Assembly: GCA_940671915.1 (NCBI GenBank)
Contig: CALNVZ010003432.1
Coordinates: 8,530,263 to 8,594,262 of the forward strand
Reading direction: 5' to 3'
DNA: 64,000 nt
Source of the DNA: Paracentrotus lividus
Lineage: Eukaryota > Echinodermata > Echinoidea > Camarodonta > Echinidae
Under the pieces are notes generated by a model that was not told where the DNA came from, searched no databases, and worked only from the letters and a program-made list of their open reading frames with translations. The translations under genes and the position numbers were made by a program. Positions 34,177 through 47,000 of the stretch are shown here, one piece after another. How positions within the stretch are numbered: position 1 is the first letter of the stretch; each line of letters starts with the position of its first letter.

Positions 34177-36519
34177 ATTATGTTTCAGTCTCTTTCACTA
34201 TGTTTTATTCCATAAACCAGCTCTGGTGATGACCTGTATGTGCATTTTCTTTTTCTATTTTTTTTTTTTTTTTCTAAGGGGTGTGTTTTTTTTTGTGTTT
34301 TTTTTTTTTTGTGTGTTTTTTTTCTTCTTCTTCTTCTTCTTCTTGTTCTTTTCATTTGGGGACCTACTAACTACATATTCAAACAATGTTAATAGCTCTA
34401 CAATATTTGGAATCCAGTTTGCATATTTATAGAGTTGGCCTATGCATAAAATTATAATGATTTAATAAACTGGTCTGTACACTGTTTGTTTTTGTTTTTA
34501 TGTTTTTTGTTTTACTTTGTTTTTTCGCTTTGTTTTTTGTCATTAAAAAAAAAATCAACTTAATAATCGATTGATAATTAATACAATGATTAGAAGAACA
34601 AAAATGATCAAATATAGGGCATTGTAGAGGTGTTTCTGTCGAAATTTAAAAGATACCCGTGTATTGCGCAATGTCAATTTTGGTTAATCGACCGACTCGG
34701 AGTTATTCATCCAGTGCCTTGGAGGTTATTATGCACAATAGATCCCATAGATGTCAAAAGACAACACTAATATTGAGTCACGCGTGGGCACGCTTTCCAA
34801 CTGTGGGGTGCACTTTAGTACTTTACTCATCAATAGTCTTATAATTCAGACCCACCTCATGCATTTGAATTTTTGGAATATGTATGGAGTGACATTTGAG
34901 ATTCTGGTATCCAGTCATGCAGCAATCTCAAGAATAAGTTTTACTTAATATCTTCAGTGACAATTAGATTTGCATCCGATCGTATTTTGTATAGATTTTT
35001 CGATTTCATCATTTTGAACAGTCGGGGGCACAGTTTGGAAGGAATGTTTGAAACATGTTTCACTCCTATAATCATTGAGTATATCGTTTTGTTTATAGCC
35101 CAAATAAAATGATGTGGATAAGATTGAACCATAACTTAAATGGCCAACCGTATGTTAACACTAACACCCACACCAAGCGATATTGTCATACTAGAAACAT
35201 GATTGAGAAAATGGGGGTCATAAAATAATTATGATTAATCTTTCTTGGTATTTGGGACTCCCCCCCCACCCCATTTCAAACTTACAGAGCAAGAGTGACA
35301 AAGAGACTAATGCATTTTGTAATCATTATTTTGTTCTTATATTTAGCAATATAAATAACTATTTTTTTTTTTATTATCACGATTACGCCATCACCTGAAA
35401 TGATGATAATATTGGTAATACTACTACTACTACTATGTAGATCAATAATAATAACAACAATAAGGCCTACTAACAATAAAAATGTTTAACAAATTTTGTT
35501 GCAACAAAGTCTTTTTCTTTGTATGAGGTACATTCTTATGAATGAGAATTGCACGAAAAATTCTGATTTAGTCACCAAATCCCAAACTCACTCGTGTATC
35601 ATCATGTAGATTATGATGAAAGCACAATATTATGGGGTGTCAGTTTATAGTCCTCCGAAATTGTAGAAGGCAGATTGCTCAAGTTTGGATGGATATTTAG
35701 AATAGGAAAAACATCACGTTCTGGTACTTTTCCTCACTCTCTTCTATTGCTCTCACCTCTTTTGCCCCCCCCCCCCCCCGTGAGCTAATTTGATACGCCG
35801 CTATTGAAAATACGGACGACAACAACGCTTCTTTAAAATAAAAAAATATATAAAAAAGACAAACAAACTTCGGAGCCATGTAAATTTGTGTGTGTTTTTT
35901 TTTTTTTTTTAACAATAAGTTAAAAGATCATCAAAGAAATGGGAAATCTAACCCCAGATACATTTCTATAACTGTATTTTATATCAAACCACAAGGTCTT
36001 TTTTAAATAAACAATTATTTTATTCATTTATATATTCGTTTTTAAGAGTTGCTCGTTACATTTGGCACGTACACAAGTGATTGGAATGCAAAACAATCGC
36101 ACGTACGAACATGTAACACACGCATCCAAGCATGTAAAGTTTTTATGAAATTTTGTAATGAGATAGATATTGCGCAATGAAAGCAATTTTGGGTATTCGG
36201 AATAAATAATACCTTTTCTTATTTTGTATTTTTTGTTAGTGTGGTGAAAAACTTTCAAAGAATGTTTAATTGTTATAACGCTGATTATTACCCGTTCAAA
36301 GTTGATTATTAGAAAGAGAACCTTTCTTTAATGTGTATATGAAATTAATTTTTTGAAATGAGTTATTTCTCCTTTAAGCCAAAATTATTAATCAAAATAT
36401 ATCAATAGAATTGATTAACAAAAAACTTAAAGTTACACAAGACATGAATCAGAATGTGAAAAACCGAAGAAAAAGTTTGAAAGAAGATGTTCATTTTTGT
36501 TTTTATTTCGTTAACCTGC

Positions 36520-36840
36520 ACTGTAAAAAATATTTGCATTTTCTACAGCAAATCTGCTGTCAGCAGAGTCGCCATAAAAAAATGAAATAAAAAAAAAAAC
36601 AGTTTTGTTGTAAATTTCTCCTGCAAATAATTACATGAGAAATACAAAATATACATCAGGAGTAACACATTTGTTCCGTTTTAACCAAACATGTACGCTC
36701 TAGAACTCTAATGATTTTTTCCCTTCTCTTTCATAAATTCTTAGAGGAGAAATTTACAACAAAACTGTTTTTGGAAATACATTTTTATGGCGACTCTGCT
36801 GACAGCAGATTTGCTGTAAAAATACATGTGTTTTTACATG
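36520..36840. mobile_element. Fold-back MITE with CACTGTAAAAA end
   Basis: Arms of ~100 bp: ACAGCAAATCTGCTGTCAGC..CAGAGTCGCCATAAAAA near 36546 pairs with TTTTTATGGCGACTCTG.. near 36783. Inner AAACAGTTTTGTTGTAAATT pairs likewise. Unpaired loop of ~110 bp. Confidence 0.8.
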
Positions 36841-37080
36841 TGTTAATAAGAGTTCCATGAATATTTTTTGTTTGTACTTTTTATAGGTCCCTTGTGGTTT
36901 GTTTATATATATATATCTATATACATTTGTATTATTGTGAGACAATATGTACACTTCTTCTTCTTCCAGTTGAAGTGCTGCTTCAGAAATGCTGAACTGA
37001 TTGGAAATAATGCTCGGGATTCCCTAATCCCCCCCCCTCCCCCACTGAGGCCTGAGGATTGATGCCGATTTTTTGGGAAA

Positions 37081-37104
37081 GGGGGTAGGCCTAGGCCTAC
37101 CCCC
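37081..37104. repeat. Perfect 24-bp palindrome
   Basis: GGGGGTAGGCCT followed by its exact reverse complement, no spacer. Confidence 0.95.
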
Positions 37105-37667
37105 TATCATTGAAGATAGCATTTTCTTCAAAATGATTTTAAGTACGGATAGTTCTCAAATCTTATAATCTTATATTGGGTCCTGAATATGGTAACCGAT
37201 GAATAAAAATCCAACCCTACATAATTTTGATGTTTCAAATTATGGAATAACCGTTAAAACATTACTACATTGATGACTGACAAGATTGAGGAGAATACTT
37301 TATGCTCAGCGTCAAGTCACGATATAAGGATCGCATCATTTTCTAAGAATATTTTGCCAAAAACATCATGCAGGAAAGGGAACGGATTCTGAAATGCGAT
37401 TGACTTTATGATTAATGAATGGCTTCTCTGCATTTCAGGGTGTATTGTTTTCACATTGGACTGTTCTCTCAAATGAAATAATTAACGATTTTATTAATAC
37501 TGACCCATCCTACATTTTAAAATTCCGTCGTTTCTACGCTCGAGGCGGCATAGGCTTATCAACAACGCTACGTTTCTCAGTAAAGACGTACATGTATATT
37601 GAAAAGAAAAAAGAAAATCCAGAAGTTGAAGTGACTTTTCGAGGGAGGGTGCGTTTCCTTATTTCAG

Positions 37668-37690
37668 CAGTGGCGGATCCAGGCGTGCGC
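37668..37690. mobile_element. Relict CAGTGGCGGATCCAGG terminus
   Basis: Isolated terminus word shared with 1304; the other end is not identified. Confidence 0.3.
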
Positions 37691-37889
37691 AACAGGCATA
37701 TACGCCCCTATTTTATTTATTTTTTTTTTTTTTTAGATACCACTCATTGAACGTACACGATGACAATAGGAAACTTTTCGGGGTGGGCCCCTTAGAAATC
37801 GGGCGCTTCTCGTTTGTAAAGTGAATCATCTTCTTATACTTTTTTTTTTATATAATTATTTTTTCTTTTCCATTCACCCCTCCCCACCA

Positions 37890-37890
<1 letters not shown>

Positions 37891-37933
<43 letters not shown>
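37891..37933. repeat. (CT)n microsatellite
   Basis: About 20 CT units in a pyrimidine-rich stretch. Confidence 0.95.
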
Positions 37934-37938
<5 letters not shown>

Positions 37939-40900
37939 ACTTCTCTCCCTCCCCTCCTTTATTCTTGATATCACCTTTTCTCTTTGCATTCAGTTTGTTT
38001 TTGGTAATGAGAGGCAAGTGCCCTTGCCGTCCCTTTATTACTCGCAGTACACCTCATAAGCCTTTCTGTCATTTGTTTCTCGGTTAATCATTATGCAAGA
38101 TAATTAACTTGAGAAATATTAGGCAAAAGGGTTGTGCACTAATTCTCTGAATAATACTGCTAATTCCAATCAAGTATGTTTAAGTTCAATCTTAAAACAA
38201 CCCCCACAACTCATGCTAAACACGTCACCTCGACAACTCCTCCTATTACTGCTAATGGGTGGTATAAGATATCACCGTCCTAGAAAACCCATTAGTGATT
38301 CCCTGACAAGAAAGATCGCACTATAATCTTTAATTGCACATTAACACCTCCATATAATTCGCGAATAAAAAAAAGGGACCGGCTTGAGCATGTTGAGTGT
38401 TAAACGAAAATGAAGACCTATCGATTTCTGAATTGAGTGTGATATATATCACTAATCCATTTGTTAAAGCAGAACTGCACTGATCCTCAATGTGTAATTA
38501 TAAAACCCTGTAAGTGCACCTTTTGAGATAATACAGTGTATTAGTAAACAATATCCTTTGCATATCGAAACAAAAATGTTTTGTGGAGAAAATTCTTGTT
38601 TTGCTTCTATTGTAACATGATCATTGCGGTATTAGTGTATTGATGAGCGAATTAGTTTATTATCATTCAAGTAGGCCATATTAATACACTGCTAAGAATG
38701 TTGCATTCTGGGGTAAAGAAACGGGCCAGGTTGAGAAGTTGAAGACTTTAGGAGATGCTGCATGGGATGTTGGTTCATATATAGGCTTTAAGGACGAAGA
38801 TATATATGCACAATATTTAATTCAATGTTTTACAGCCAGGTTTGATATTCCAACAGTACACTTCAAGGAATGATGTATTCATTGAAATTATATATCGTCA
38901 TGTTTGTGTCTTCATCTTTATTTCAGAGACTGCAAGAGGGTACAATAAAATTTTCATCGCATAATTCTATTTGTTAGTAAATTCTATGTAAAGATTTAAT
39001 GTGGTTGCAAAAAATATCGTGTATTATCAAACTTTTTGTTTTGACGACTTTGGTTACAAAGTGACAAACAAACAATATTATTATTGAGAGGAATAAATAA
39101 AATAAATCGACCATGGTTTCGAAGTTTGCATGCATTTACAATCATAGCCTACCTGACGCAAGTCGGTAGGAAAATGACATTTAAAATAAATAGCAATTTC
39201 ATAGCGTATTGATTCTTTGAAATGTAACAAAAAAGCATGTCTTTTCTTGTGCTTGACTATGTTAAAAATTCAATTGAGTCATGGAAATTAATCTTGCTCC
39301 TTTTATTTTTTATTCCGCTATTTCATCAAACTGAATACAAGCGTGTGATGTGCTTAGGAAAAGCCTCTGCCAAAGGATTTTGACATTTGAGGGGAAATAA
39401 TGTGCACTCACCGATGGCGAAATCGCAGACAAATAATTGATTTGATTGAATTGATTGTACTTTTATCACGGGGAAAGTTCAGCATTGTGAAATTTTGGTG
39501 CAATAGGGTCTGTCCCATCATGGACACTTCTATTTCATGTTCGTGTCTTTACCTCTCTTTGCCTCTCACTGTTTCTAGCTGAACTTCGAAAGTATGTATA
39601 TCTCCATGTTCTCTTCGTCATCTTTTCATTCGTCGTTGCTTCCTCTCCATATTCCTCCCCTCTCTATCTTATTGTTAAACGTTCGGTTAGCATGAATTGT
39701 GCAAACTTGCTATAAAACTAAAAGCGTAAACAAAAGTATTGTACGTGATCAACAAAATAAGCAAAGTAGTATTTAGATTGTTTCCACTCCGACAAAGGTC
39801 CATAGACACACCTTTCCATAGCAGCTCACCGATGACAGTGTCATCTTCACACCAAGGCGTAAAATGTCTTGAATTCGAGACAGATAGGTCTCGTAAAACA
39901 AAAAATCTCGCCATTGAAACTCCACAAAGATATAGGACCTATCTATCTCTATCTGGACTCTTTTTTATGAAACTTTCTTTCGTCAGTGATTAGAATGGTA
40001 TTGACGTGAAAGCTAATACAATGGTGCCCCCACCCCCCAACCCAAAAAAAATAAATAAATAAAAAAAATTAAAATATGCTCGCTCTTCGCGCTCGAAAGA
40101 TCCACTGATTTAAATTTCACCGCCCCCATCCCCAATGAAAGTCCTCATTATGTATAGGTCATTAGCCTGGTGGCATCAAGCACCATTGAGTTTTGAAAAG
40201 TGCACGTATTAAATCAAACCTTGTACGTTAGATTATATCCATGTATCAAGGGCAAAAATAAACCAAATGTTTTTGCGATGATGTTAATAATTTTAATCAA
40301 AAGTACTCCAATGTTCATCGTTGTAAATTTAACATCACCCAAAGCTTAAATAAAATCGATTAACGTAGTATTACTCTTCAGATTGTATGTCATAGGCCTA
40401 ACAAGAGCCAATTACCTTGAAATTGAATGATAATAAAAACCAGGTTATAGCTGGCCTCGGTTATAGATAAACAAAGCAATTACACGTAATTTAGAGCGAC
40501 ATAAAACTTGTAATAATGGTGAAACAAATAGACTCGCTGCATGCGGACTCAACATTTCAATTTGTATTTTTATTTTTTTATTTTTTTGTTGACTTTTTGT
40601 CATATTTGTGAAGGGTATTGTACTGTGATTATAAGATTGAAGCTCATTCTGGATTTATGATATTATCCTCCCTACAGTAAACTCTATAAAGTAGAATGCA
40701 ATTCATGCTACTATATTTTACCGAATTATTCGAGATTTTTCCTGGTGAATGGCATTTGTTTGTCGATAACAAATCAATTTAAAACCTCCTAATTAATAAA
40801 CCCTTACGATAATACATCAATTTTAATGTGCAATGAACTCCAATGAATGAATCCACTCTGAAGAGAAAGTCGTAAAATAATTCTGTGATATTTTTTTTTT

Positions 40901-41660
40901 ATTATTATTATTATTGCAATAGATTTGATCGTATTCCACCCATTAAGAACCTTTTCTAATCCTTGGAGCGCGCACAACATGATCGTTAATTGCAATGACC
41001 ATTTCACTTTCTTATTGAGGGTATAATTGAAATATTTTGTAAGCAGACTGGCGGTAATAATCAATGAAAAGTATAGTAGTACCCTAATAATTTAAGATAG
41101 GCATAATTATACAACCGCATACTCACGGCTCATAAACATTTCAACAAAATATCAAGTTGTACCAACAAAACTAATTAATTCACGTTGTCTGAAATCATGA
41201 AATTAAATAAACAATAATGAAAAAATACATTTAAGAGAGAAAGATTACCACTAAGTTTTTAAAACCGTTTTCTTTATAATGTCAAGGTTTTTGTTATTAT
41301 TCGATCGTGTTTGTGCGAGCGTATGCACAATAATTGTAATTAATGCAAATATGTTAGGCCTATTGTATCAAAAATGATTTTCTCTTATACTGTCCTATCA
41401 ATATTAAATAAACTTATATCTCAATGACTTTTAGAGTTTATATCAAATTCATTCCCTCCGGAAAACGACTGCAAAATGAGGCATAAAATACAAACTTAAC
41501 ATTATTCAAACTCATTAAAACTCGTGAGATTTCCTTAATATTTTTCAGGGGCGCCCCCTCCCCCGGATTCACGCCTGAATAACAGGTACAGTTTCCCTAC
41601 GAATGAAAAGAAAGAAGTTTATATACATTCACAAAACATTTTTCTTTATGAGATATGACA
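37934..41660. other. Intergenic, nothing recognised
   Basis: AT-rich DNA without exon-like segments that I can connect. Only homopolymer tracts (for example 40040-40070) and GGCGCCCCCTCCCCCGGATT near 41550, a possible relict repeat end. Confidence 0.5.
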
Positions 41661-41663
41661 CCG

Positions 41664-41855
41664 ATGTTTTGGCTCAGTGGATACTCATAGATCGTCCGCC
41701 CCGGGAGGTCGTCGGTTCGATCCCGAGGCCGCGTCATACCAGAAGACGTCAAAATTATAGTAGTTGCTGCTACCCTGTTTGGCGTTTAACAAGAAGGGAT
41801 AGAGCAACGTCTATCTGGCGCAGCTCAGCGGCTGTCGGGCCAACGAAAAAAAAAA
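41664..41855 (+). mobile_element. tRNA-derived SINE
   Basis: Pol III box A-like TGGCTCAGTGG (41670-41680) and box B GGTTCGATCCC (41714-41724), then ~120 bp of unrelated body and an A-tract at 41846-41855. Plus-strand orientation. A functional tRNA is excluded because the 3' acceptor half does not pair. Confidence 0.75.
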
Positions 41856-43146
41856 GGCAAAACGAATTTCCGTTCACCTTTGTATTGGACAATAAAATTT
41901 GGAGTGGAGCGTTAAATATAATTTCAAATTAAAACCTCTCTAAAAATAGAACTGACAGCGGAAATGAAGATGATTATTCTGAAAAATCAGAAAAATAATC
42001 ACCAATGAATGTATAATATTCAAACAATATGTACTAAAATTTTGTTGCTGTTTTATGATTGGTCATATTTAATTTTTGAATTCTGGTAATATGCATTCAG
42101 AAAACATTGAAGCTTTCGTCGTACCCTGCTTATGACGTCATCACAATATCATCCAGCACTTCTTGTCATGCGCAGTACGTCAGAAGACAATGATTATAAA
42201 CCGCCCTTAATTTCCACCTCGTTGAAGAGCCACCACATACCATTGTACACTATACTAGTCTTTTGTATTCATGTTTGGATTACTTGTCGGGCAGCTGTTC
42301 AGAAAGTAAATGGTTACCATGGAAACACTCACTTTCTACTGGAATCCACGTGAGCATTATTTTGTCAATTCATATTAAAACGGTAGTTAAAACCGGCATC
42401 GATATCATAAATGGTGAGATGGTTCTACTCGAATGGCATCATCCCCTTCTCGATTTTTTTTTTAATGGAAGTTTGATGATGTTGTTTTCACCGCCATCCT
42501 ATCTCACCTTGATATTGAACTTTGCACGGAGTTTAACAGACGACACAAAGATCCTATTTTTATGCCGATCTTCCCTCTTGTGATCTTTGAAAATGTAGGC
42601 AAAAGTGTACTTATTGTGAGCCTTTGTTTTGAACACCCCCGTCATACCTGTGAGACCGATTCCGAACTGACGCCAAATCGAGTTCCATATTTACACGAAG
42701 TCGAATGACAAGTTGGTGTTTAGTTTGGCAGTGTGACTGCATGCTTCCAATTTACTTTTCGAGGTAGATCTGACTGCTTCCACAAAAAAAGCGGTAAAAT
42801 AAACTTGAGAACACTGACACGATGATGCACATTTTGAGGAGCAGAATTGTCTTTGTTGGACAACCTCCTATCAAATGCGTCATTGCTTCGGCATAAAGGC
42901 ACGATGTTTTTACTCACTTGGTCAAGTATTTGATAAATTCTGCATCGTCTCGACAATTTGATACGAATACTGGTAATTCCGACGGATTATGATGTAGTCA
43001 TAGTTTAGAAAAGCACCCCTTTGATAAAACGGGCAACAACATTTTAGAGTCCTAGTAAAATGGAAATATATTGACTCTTTAAACCGAATAGTTTCGTTGT
43101 CGTCTTAATACATTTTCTTAGAAGAGAACATATACGACGGAGCAAA
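41856..43146 (+). other. Upstream region of the class C GPCR gene
   Basis: Should hold its promoter and any 5' UTR exon. No TATA-type element could be assigned. TGACGTCA at 42132-42139 is a perfect CRE-like palindrome about 1 kb upstream of the start codon, possibly coincidental. Confidence 0.35.
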
Positions 43147-44008
43147 ATGTCTCTTTGGTCTGGGACAATTTTGTTTTATTCCTTTCTGCAAATTGTGACA
43201 GCTCTAATGTACACTGAAGGGGGTTCAGGGTTGATTACATACTACATGGACACTTTCGATCCTAATTGTTTAACATCAGGTGAAGATAACTTAACGATAC
43301 CCGGCGGAGACGTGAACATAATCGCTTTTGTCTCAGGCGAAGGGGAATCGAACGAAAAGTGCATCGACAACGTTCTGCATTCTGTCATTAATATCGAGTA
43401 TGCGATCGAGGAAGCAGTTCGACATCACCCGTCACGATCAAACGCATCGATTGTTATCGATTATGCGATCATTCATTCGTGTTGGTGCAACGACTCCTCG
43501 CTTCAAACAGACGACATCGTTACGCTTTTACAAGAAACACAAAATCCGGTTGTCATTCTTGCCGCAAATTTTCCGCCTCACTTTACGCATGCATTATTTG
43601 AGATAACAGACAACTTGTATATTCCCGTTTATAGTTTATCATCTCATTACGTAACAGAGTTACGAAATCAGCAGAACCCAATTTTCAATTTGACGCCGTC
43701 ACACGAAGCCCTGGTCGAAGCGATTGTCGAAGTCATTGACCATTTCGAATGGTCGTGGGTTAGTTTCCTGTCTACGGATGACGAAATCGGACGAACTTTC
43801 ATGAGAGTCGCGGAAACGAGATTGGAAAGATATGATCATATTTGTCTAGATATGAAGATTCTTATTAAGTTAAATGGGGATCTCGCTTCAGAGGAAAGAC
43901 TCCGAATTCAAACGAAAATTCAAAATTCGTCGTCAAAGGTTCTTGTTGCCTTTGTGGAAGATCTTAATTGTATGAGCATACTTGATGAGATAAGGCATAT
44001 ATTTCCAG
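43147..44008 (+). CDS. Class C GPCR exon 1 (signal peptide, first flytrap lobe)
   Basis: Starts ATGTCTCTTTGG after AGCAAA. The first ~20 residues (MSLWSGTILFYSFLQIVTAL) are a signal peptide. Donor GTAATT follows CCAG at 44008; reading past it adds a non-homologous 25-residue tail to a stop at 44083-44085. Several N-glycosylation sequons (NLT, NAS, NDS, NSS) are present. Confidence 0.9.
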
Positions 44009-47000
44009 GTAATTACAGACATATAGTTATTCTTCCCAAAATGAAAATAAATAATTTTCAAGGAATACCTTTCGAATATATTTAACATTAATTGATTCTA
44101 CAGTATTTGAATCAGGAAAATTCATTACCGAATCCTAATTATTTTGTCAAGATAACTAAAAAGGGTATGAATAATTATCAAAACTTCAATTACCATTTTT
44201 AAGTCCTAATTATTTTGTGAACAAAACATGAAAGAGGTAAGAATAATATTGAAATATACCATGGCATTACTATTCTAAAATCCTAATTATTTTGTCAAGA
44301 AAAGGGGAAAGCGATATTTGCTCCGGATTTTTTCCTAATAAGTAAGGTTATTAGAGCAGGAGTGGTCGTATTATTAATAAAGAGTTTTATGTTAGGTTTA
44401 AAGTTAGGATTGGATATTTTAAAGGAACAAAGATAAATATTTCAAGGGGTGGTAATCCGGGGTGACATGCACCACATGATACGTTTTTGCAACAAAATAA
44501 TTATTGTTCCGGGCTTTATTTCGTCCAAAATGTAGGATCTACAGTGTTAGTGTTGCAATGAGGTTCTGTGTCAGGTTTAGCTTTTCGGTAGGGGATAATC
44601 CGAGGTTTAGTTTAGTCATACGATTAGTCATGTTAGTGTATGGAATTTACAGGGGAGCTAGTTTCATCGGCTCAAAAAGTCATATAAAAATCCCTACAAT
44701 ACACACAAGGATATTAAAAGGTAACATTGTTTTGTTCAAGAAATAAACAATGCTTGCTTCAACACACTATTTCAGAATTTTTTTCTGAAATACTTCCTAG
44801 TTGCACTATAATTTTAATAAACTTTAAGCTGGCTGTTTGATGTGCAATATTCGTCATTTGCAGTGGCCGTGGAAATATCAATGATGTAAACAACCCGTAC
44901 AGTACATGTATATTGATTTACATGCAATATGAATAAATTTCCCTGAAATGGTTGACATTTATTTGATGCAATGAATCTATTTTTTAAAGACTGGCCACGG
45001 ATAAAGCCTAAAACTCGACTGTCATTGTTAAATCGTTTGGCACACATGCTCCGGGTATAAGCTAATTATACAGAAATAAATAATAGATTTGTGATTTTAT
45101 TCATGTAATTATGTTTGAAAATGGGGTATTCGTAAGTTGCCATAAAGTAAAATGACGTAATGAAAATTTGTCTTTCCCTATCCTTTCCCTCTGCCCATAC
45201 ACCTCTCCCAAAATCACGTGCCCCTCTTTTTCACCCATTTTGCCTCTCCTCTTCCATACTTATATCCTTTCCTTAATTTCATACCATCTTTCCGTCTATA
45301 CAGTAAAAGTATTATTTAGAAATCATCATGTGAGGAATCATTTGACATTTAGTTTCTGTGTTTATGTGGTTTTGATAAAATAGTTCGCATAATGCATTAA
45401 ACACAATATGCCTCGTTATTTGCAGAGAAGTTGAACATCCTTTTTGAGCAATGTTTATTATTTTTCGGGGACTAAAAGTACATTTCCCAGTTCTGAATCC
45501 TCTTTATTACAAAAAAGGGGAAAGGACATTGTATGGGAAAGTTCAACATCCTTTCGAGGGCACTGCTTGTGTATTTTCCTGGTTCTGACAAAAAAGGACC
45601 GTGTTAATGATGGGAAAGTTCAACAACCTGCAGTATTGCTTGTTTATATTCCGGGCTGATTCCGGGTCCATAGAGGCACCCCAATTATCACAGTTCTGAA
45701 TCCTATGAAGAACAAAATAACGAGGACAACCACTCCCGGACCTAGATCTGGATGAACTCCAAGAAATTGAGTTATCATTACAATTTTAAGTGACCGCTAT
45801 TATAGACATTGTTACAGTCCGTTGCCACTTGGTACCCGGCATTCAACCGCCATGCTTTGTTACGTCCGGGTTCTTCTGCTTTTGTTGATATTATTAATTT
45901 TTTGTGAAAATATAATTCTCGCGCAAGCAATAATATTGGATTGTAACGATGCGTGAGAGAAACTTGCACGCTTTTCTTGTGAAAACCCTCGATTAATTTA
46001 TGGGGATTTCAAGGGACTGACTACGTCAATTCTATATTTTAAAACAATTGTGTTGATTGTATCAGTGGATCCTAAACTCTATTTGATTTTATGCAACATT
46101 TGCCTCAATTTTTTAAACAGCATTTAGTGATGGAGGGAGTTCATTGGATAAAAGAAAACTGGGAAATCCTTTAGTTGCCTTTCTTCAACATAAAAAATGT
46201 GCTAAGGGCTGCGGAGCCCCATCCCCTTTATTAAAGTATATAAAACATTGTACACATAAAAGATGAAATTCTTTTTTTTTTAATGCTTTTTTTTGGATAA
46301 GAATATACTGAAGAACGAAAAAAAAATACTATGGCACCGAAATAGACAGGAATGAGAAGGAGAAGAAGCAAAAAAAAAAAAAAAAAAAAAAAATTGGTAT
46401 ATCACACAACCCACTCAACTAATTCCTTTCACATTTGCTTTCTAACATTATCTTATAAACATTCGTCGATCTCAATACCAATACTAAAACTTATTGCTTA
46501 TGGCCAATTTTGTACGCAATTTCACTAACACTAAGATCGTGTTGGACTCGAAGTTTTGGGGTAGAGACAGGGGGGGGGATGAGGGGTATCTGCCAAGAGA
46601 AGATTTGGTGTAACTTAACATAACTAAGTCATGTAAGTGGCAAAGATAATCTGTAAATTCATAAAAGGGGGAAAATACAATATTAATTTTGTACTATTTC
46701 TAGTTTATGTATGACACCCGACCTAATGATTGCATTTTTGGGGTATAAGTTATGTGTTTGTGTTCTGTGTGTTTTTATCTCTTCGATAACTAGATCGTTT
46801 TCATCAGATTAATTATTCAAGTTCATAATTTTGGTACACTACCTGTGGAGATCAATTATTTAAGTTTGTAATCTTATTAAACCAATTAATAAAAAACTAA
46901 CACATTTCTTATTTTTACAATTTCCCCCAGATCGTGTATGGATCTTAGCCAGCTTGGAAAGTGGCCATCGTAATGAAACCCCGGAAAATCATAACTGGAC

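Larger units (their letters stand above)
33224..36519. other. Intergenic, upstream of the TNIP-like gene
   Basis: Nearest 400 bp likely contain the TNIP-like promoter. CCCAGGTAAGTACTG at 33653-33667 is a strong splice-donor match on the plus strand without recognised coding sequence. A 13-bp-arm hairpin lies at 34143-34176; T/G tracts 34259-34345; C-tract 35765-35779. No gene seen. Confidence 0.45.
44009..46930 (+). other. Class C GPCR intron 1
   Basis: 2.9 kb. Contains three ~72-bp-spaced CCTAATTATTTTGT units (44135-44300), GTTCAACATCCTTT-type repeats (45430-45640) and an A-tract (46370-46392). No coding sequence. Confidence 0.6.

Noticed and set aside
41664-41740. tRNA gene
   Set aside because: Box A and B words present, but the acceptor stem does not close and a SINE body with A-tract follows.
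43982-44085. Read-through of GPCR exon 1 to the stop at 44083
   Set aside because: The added residues do not match class C receptors, while splicing at 44008 joins perfectly to RVWILAS.
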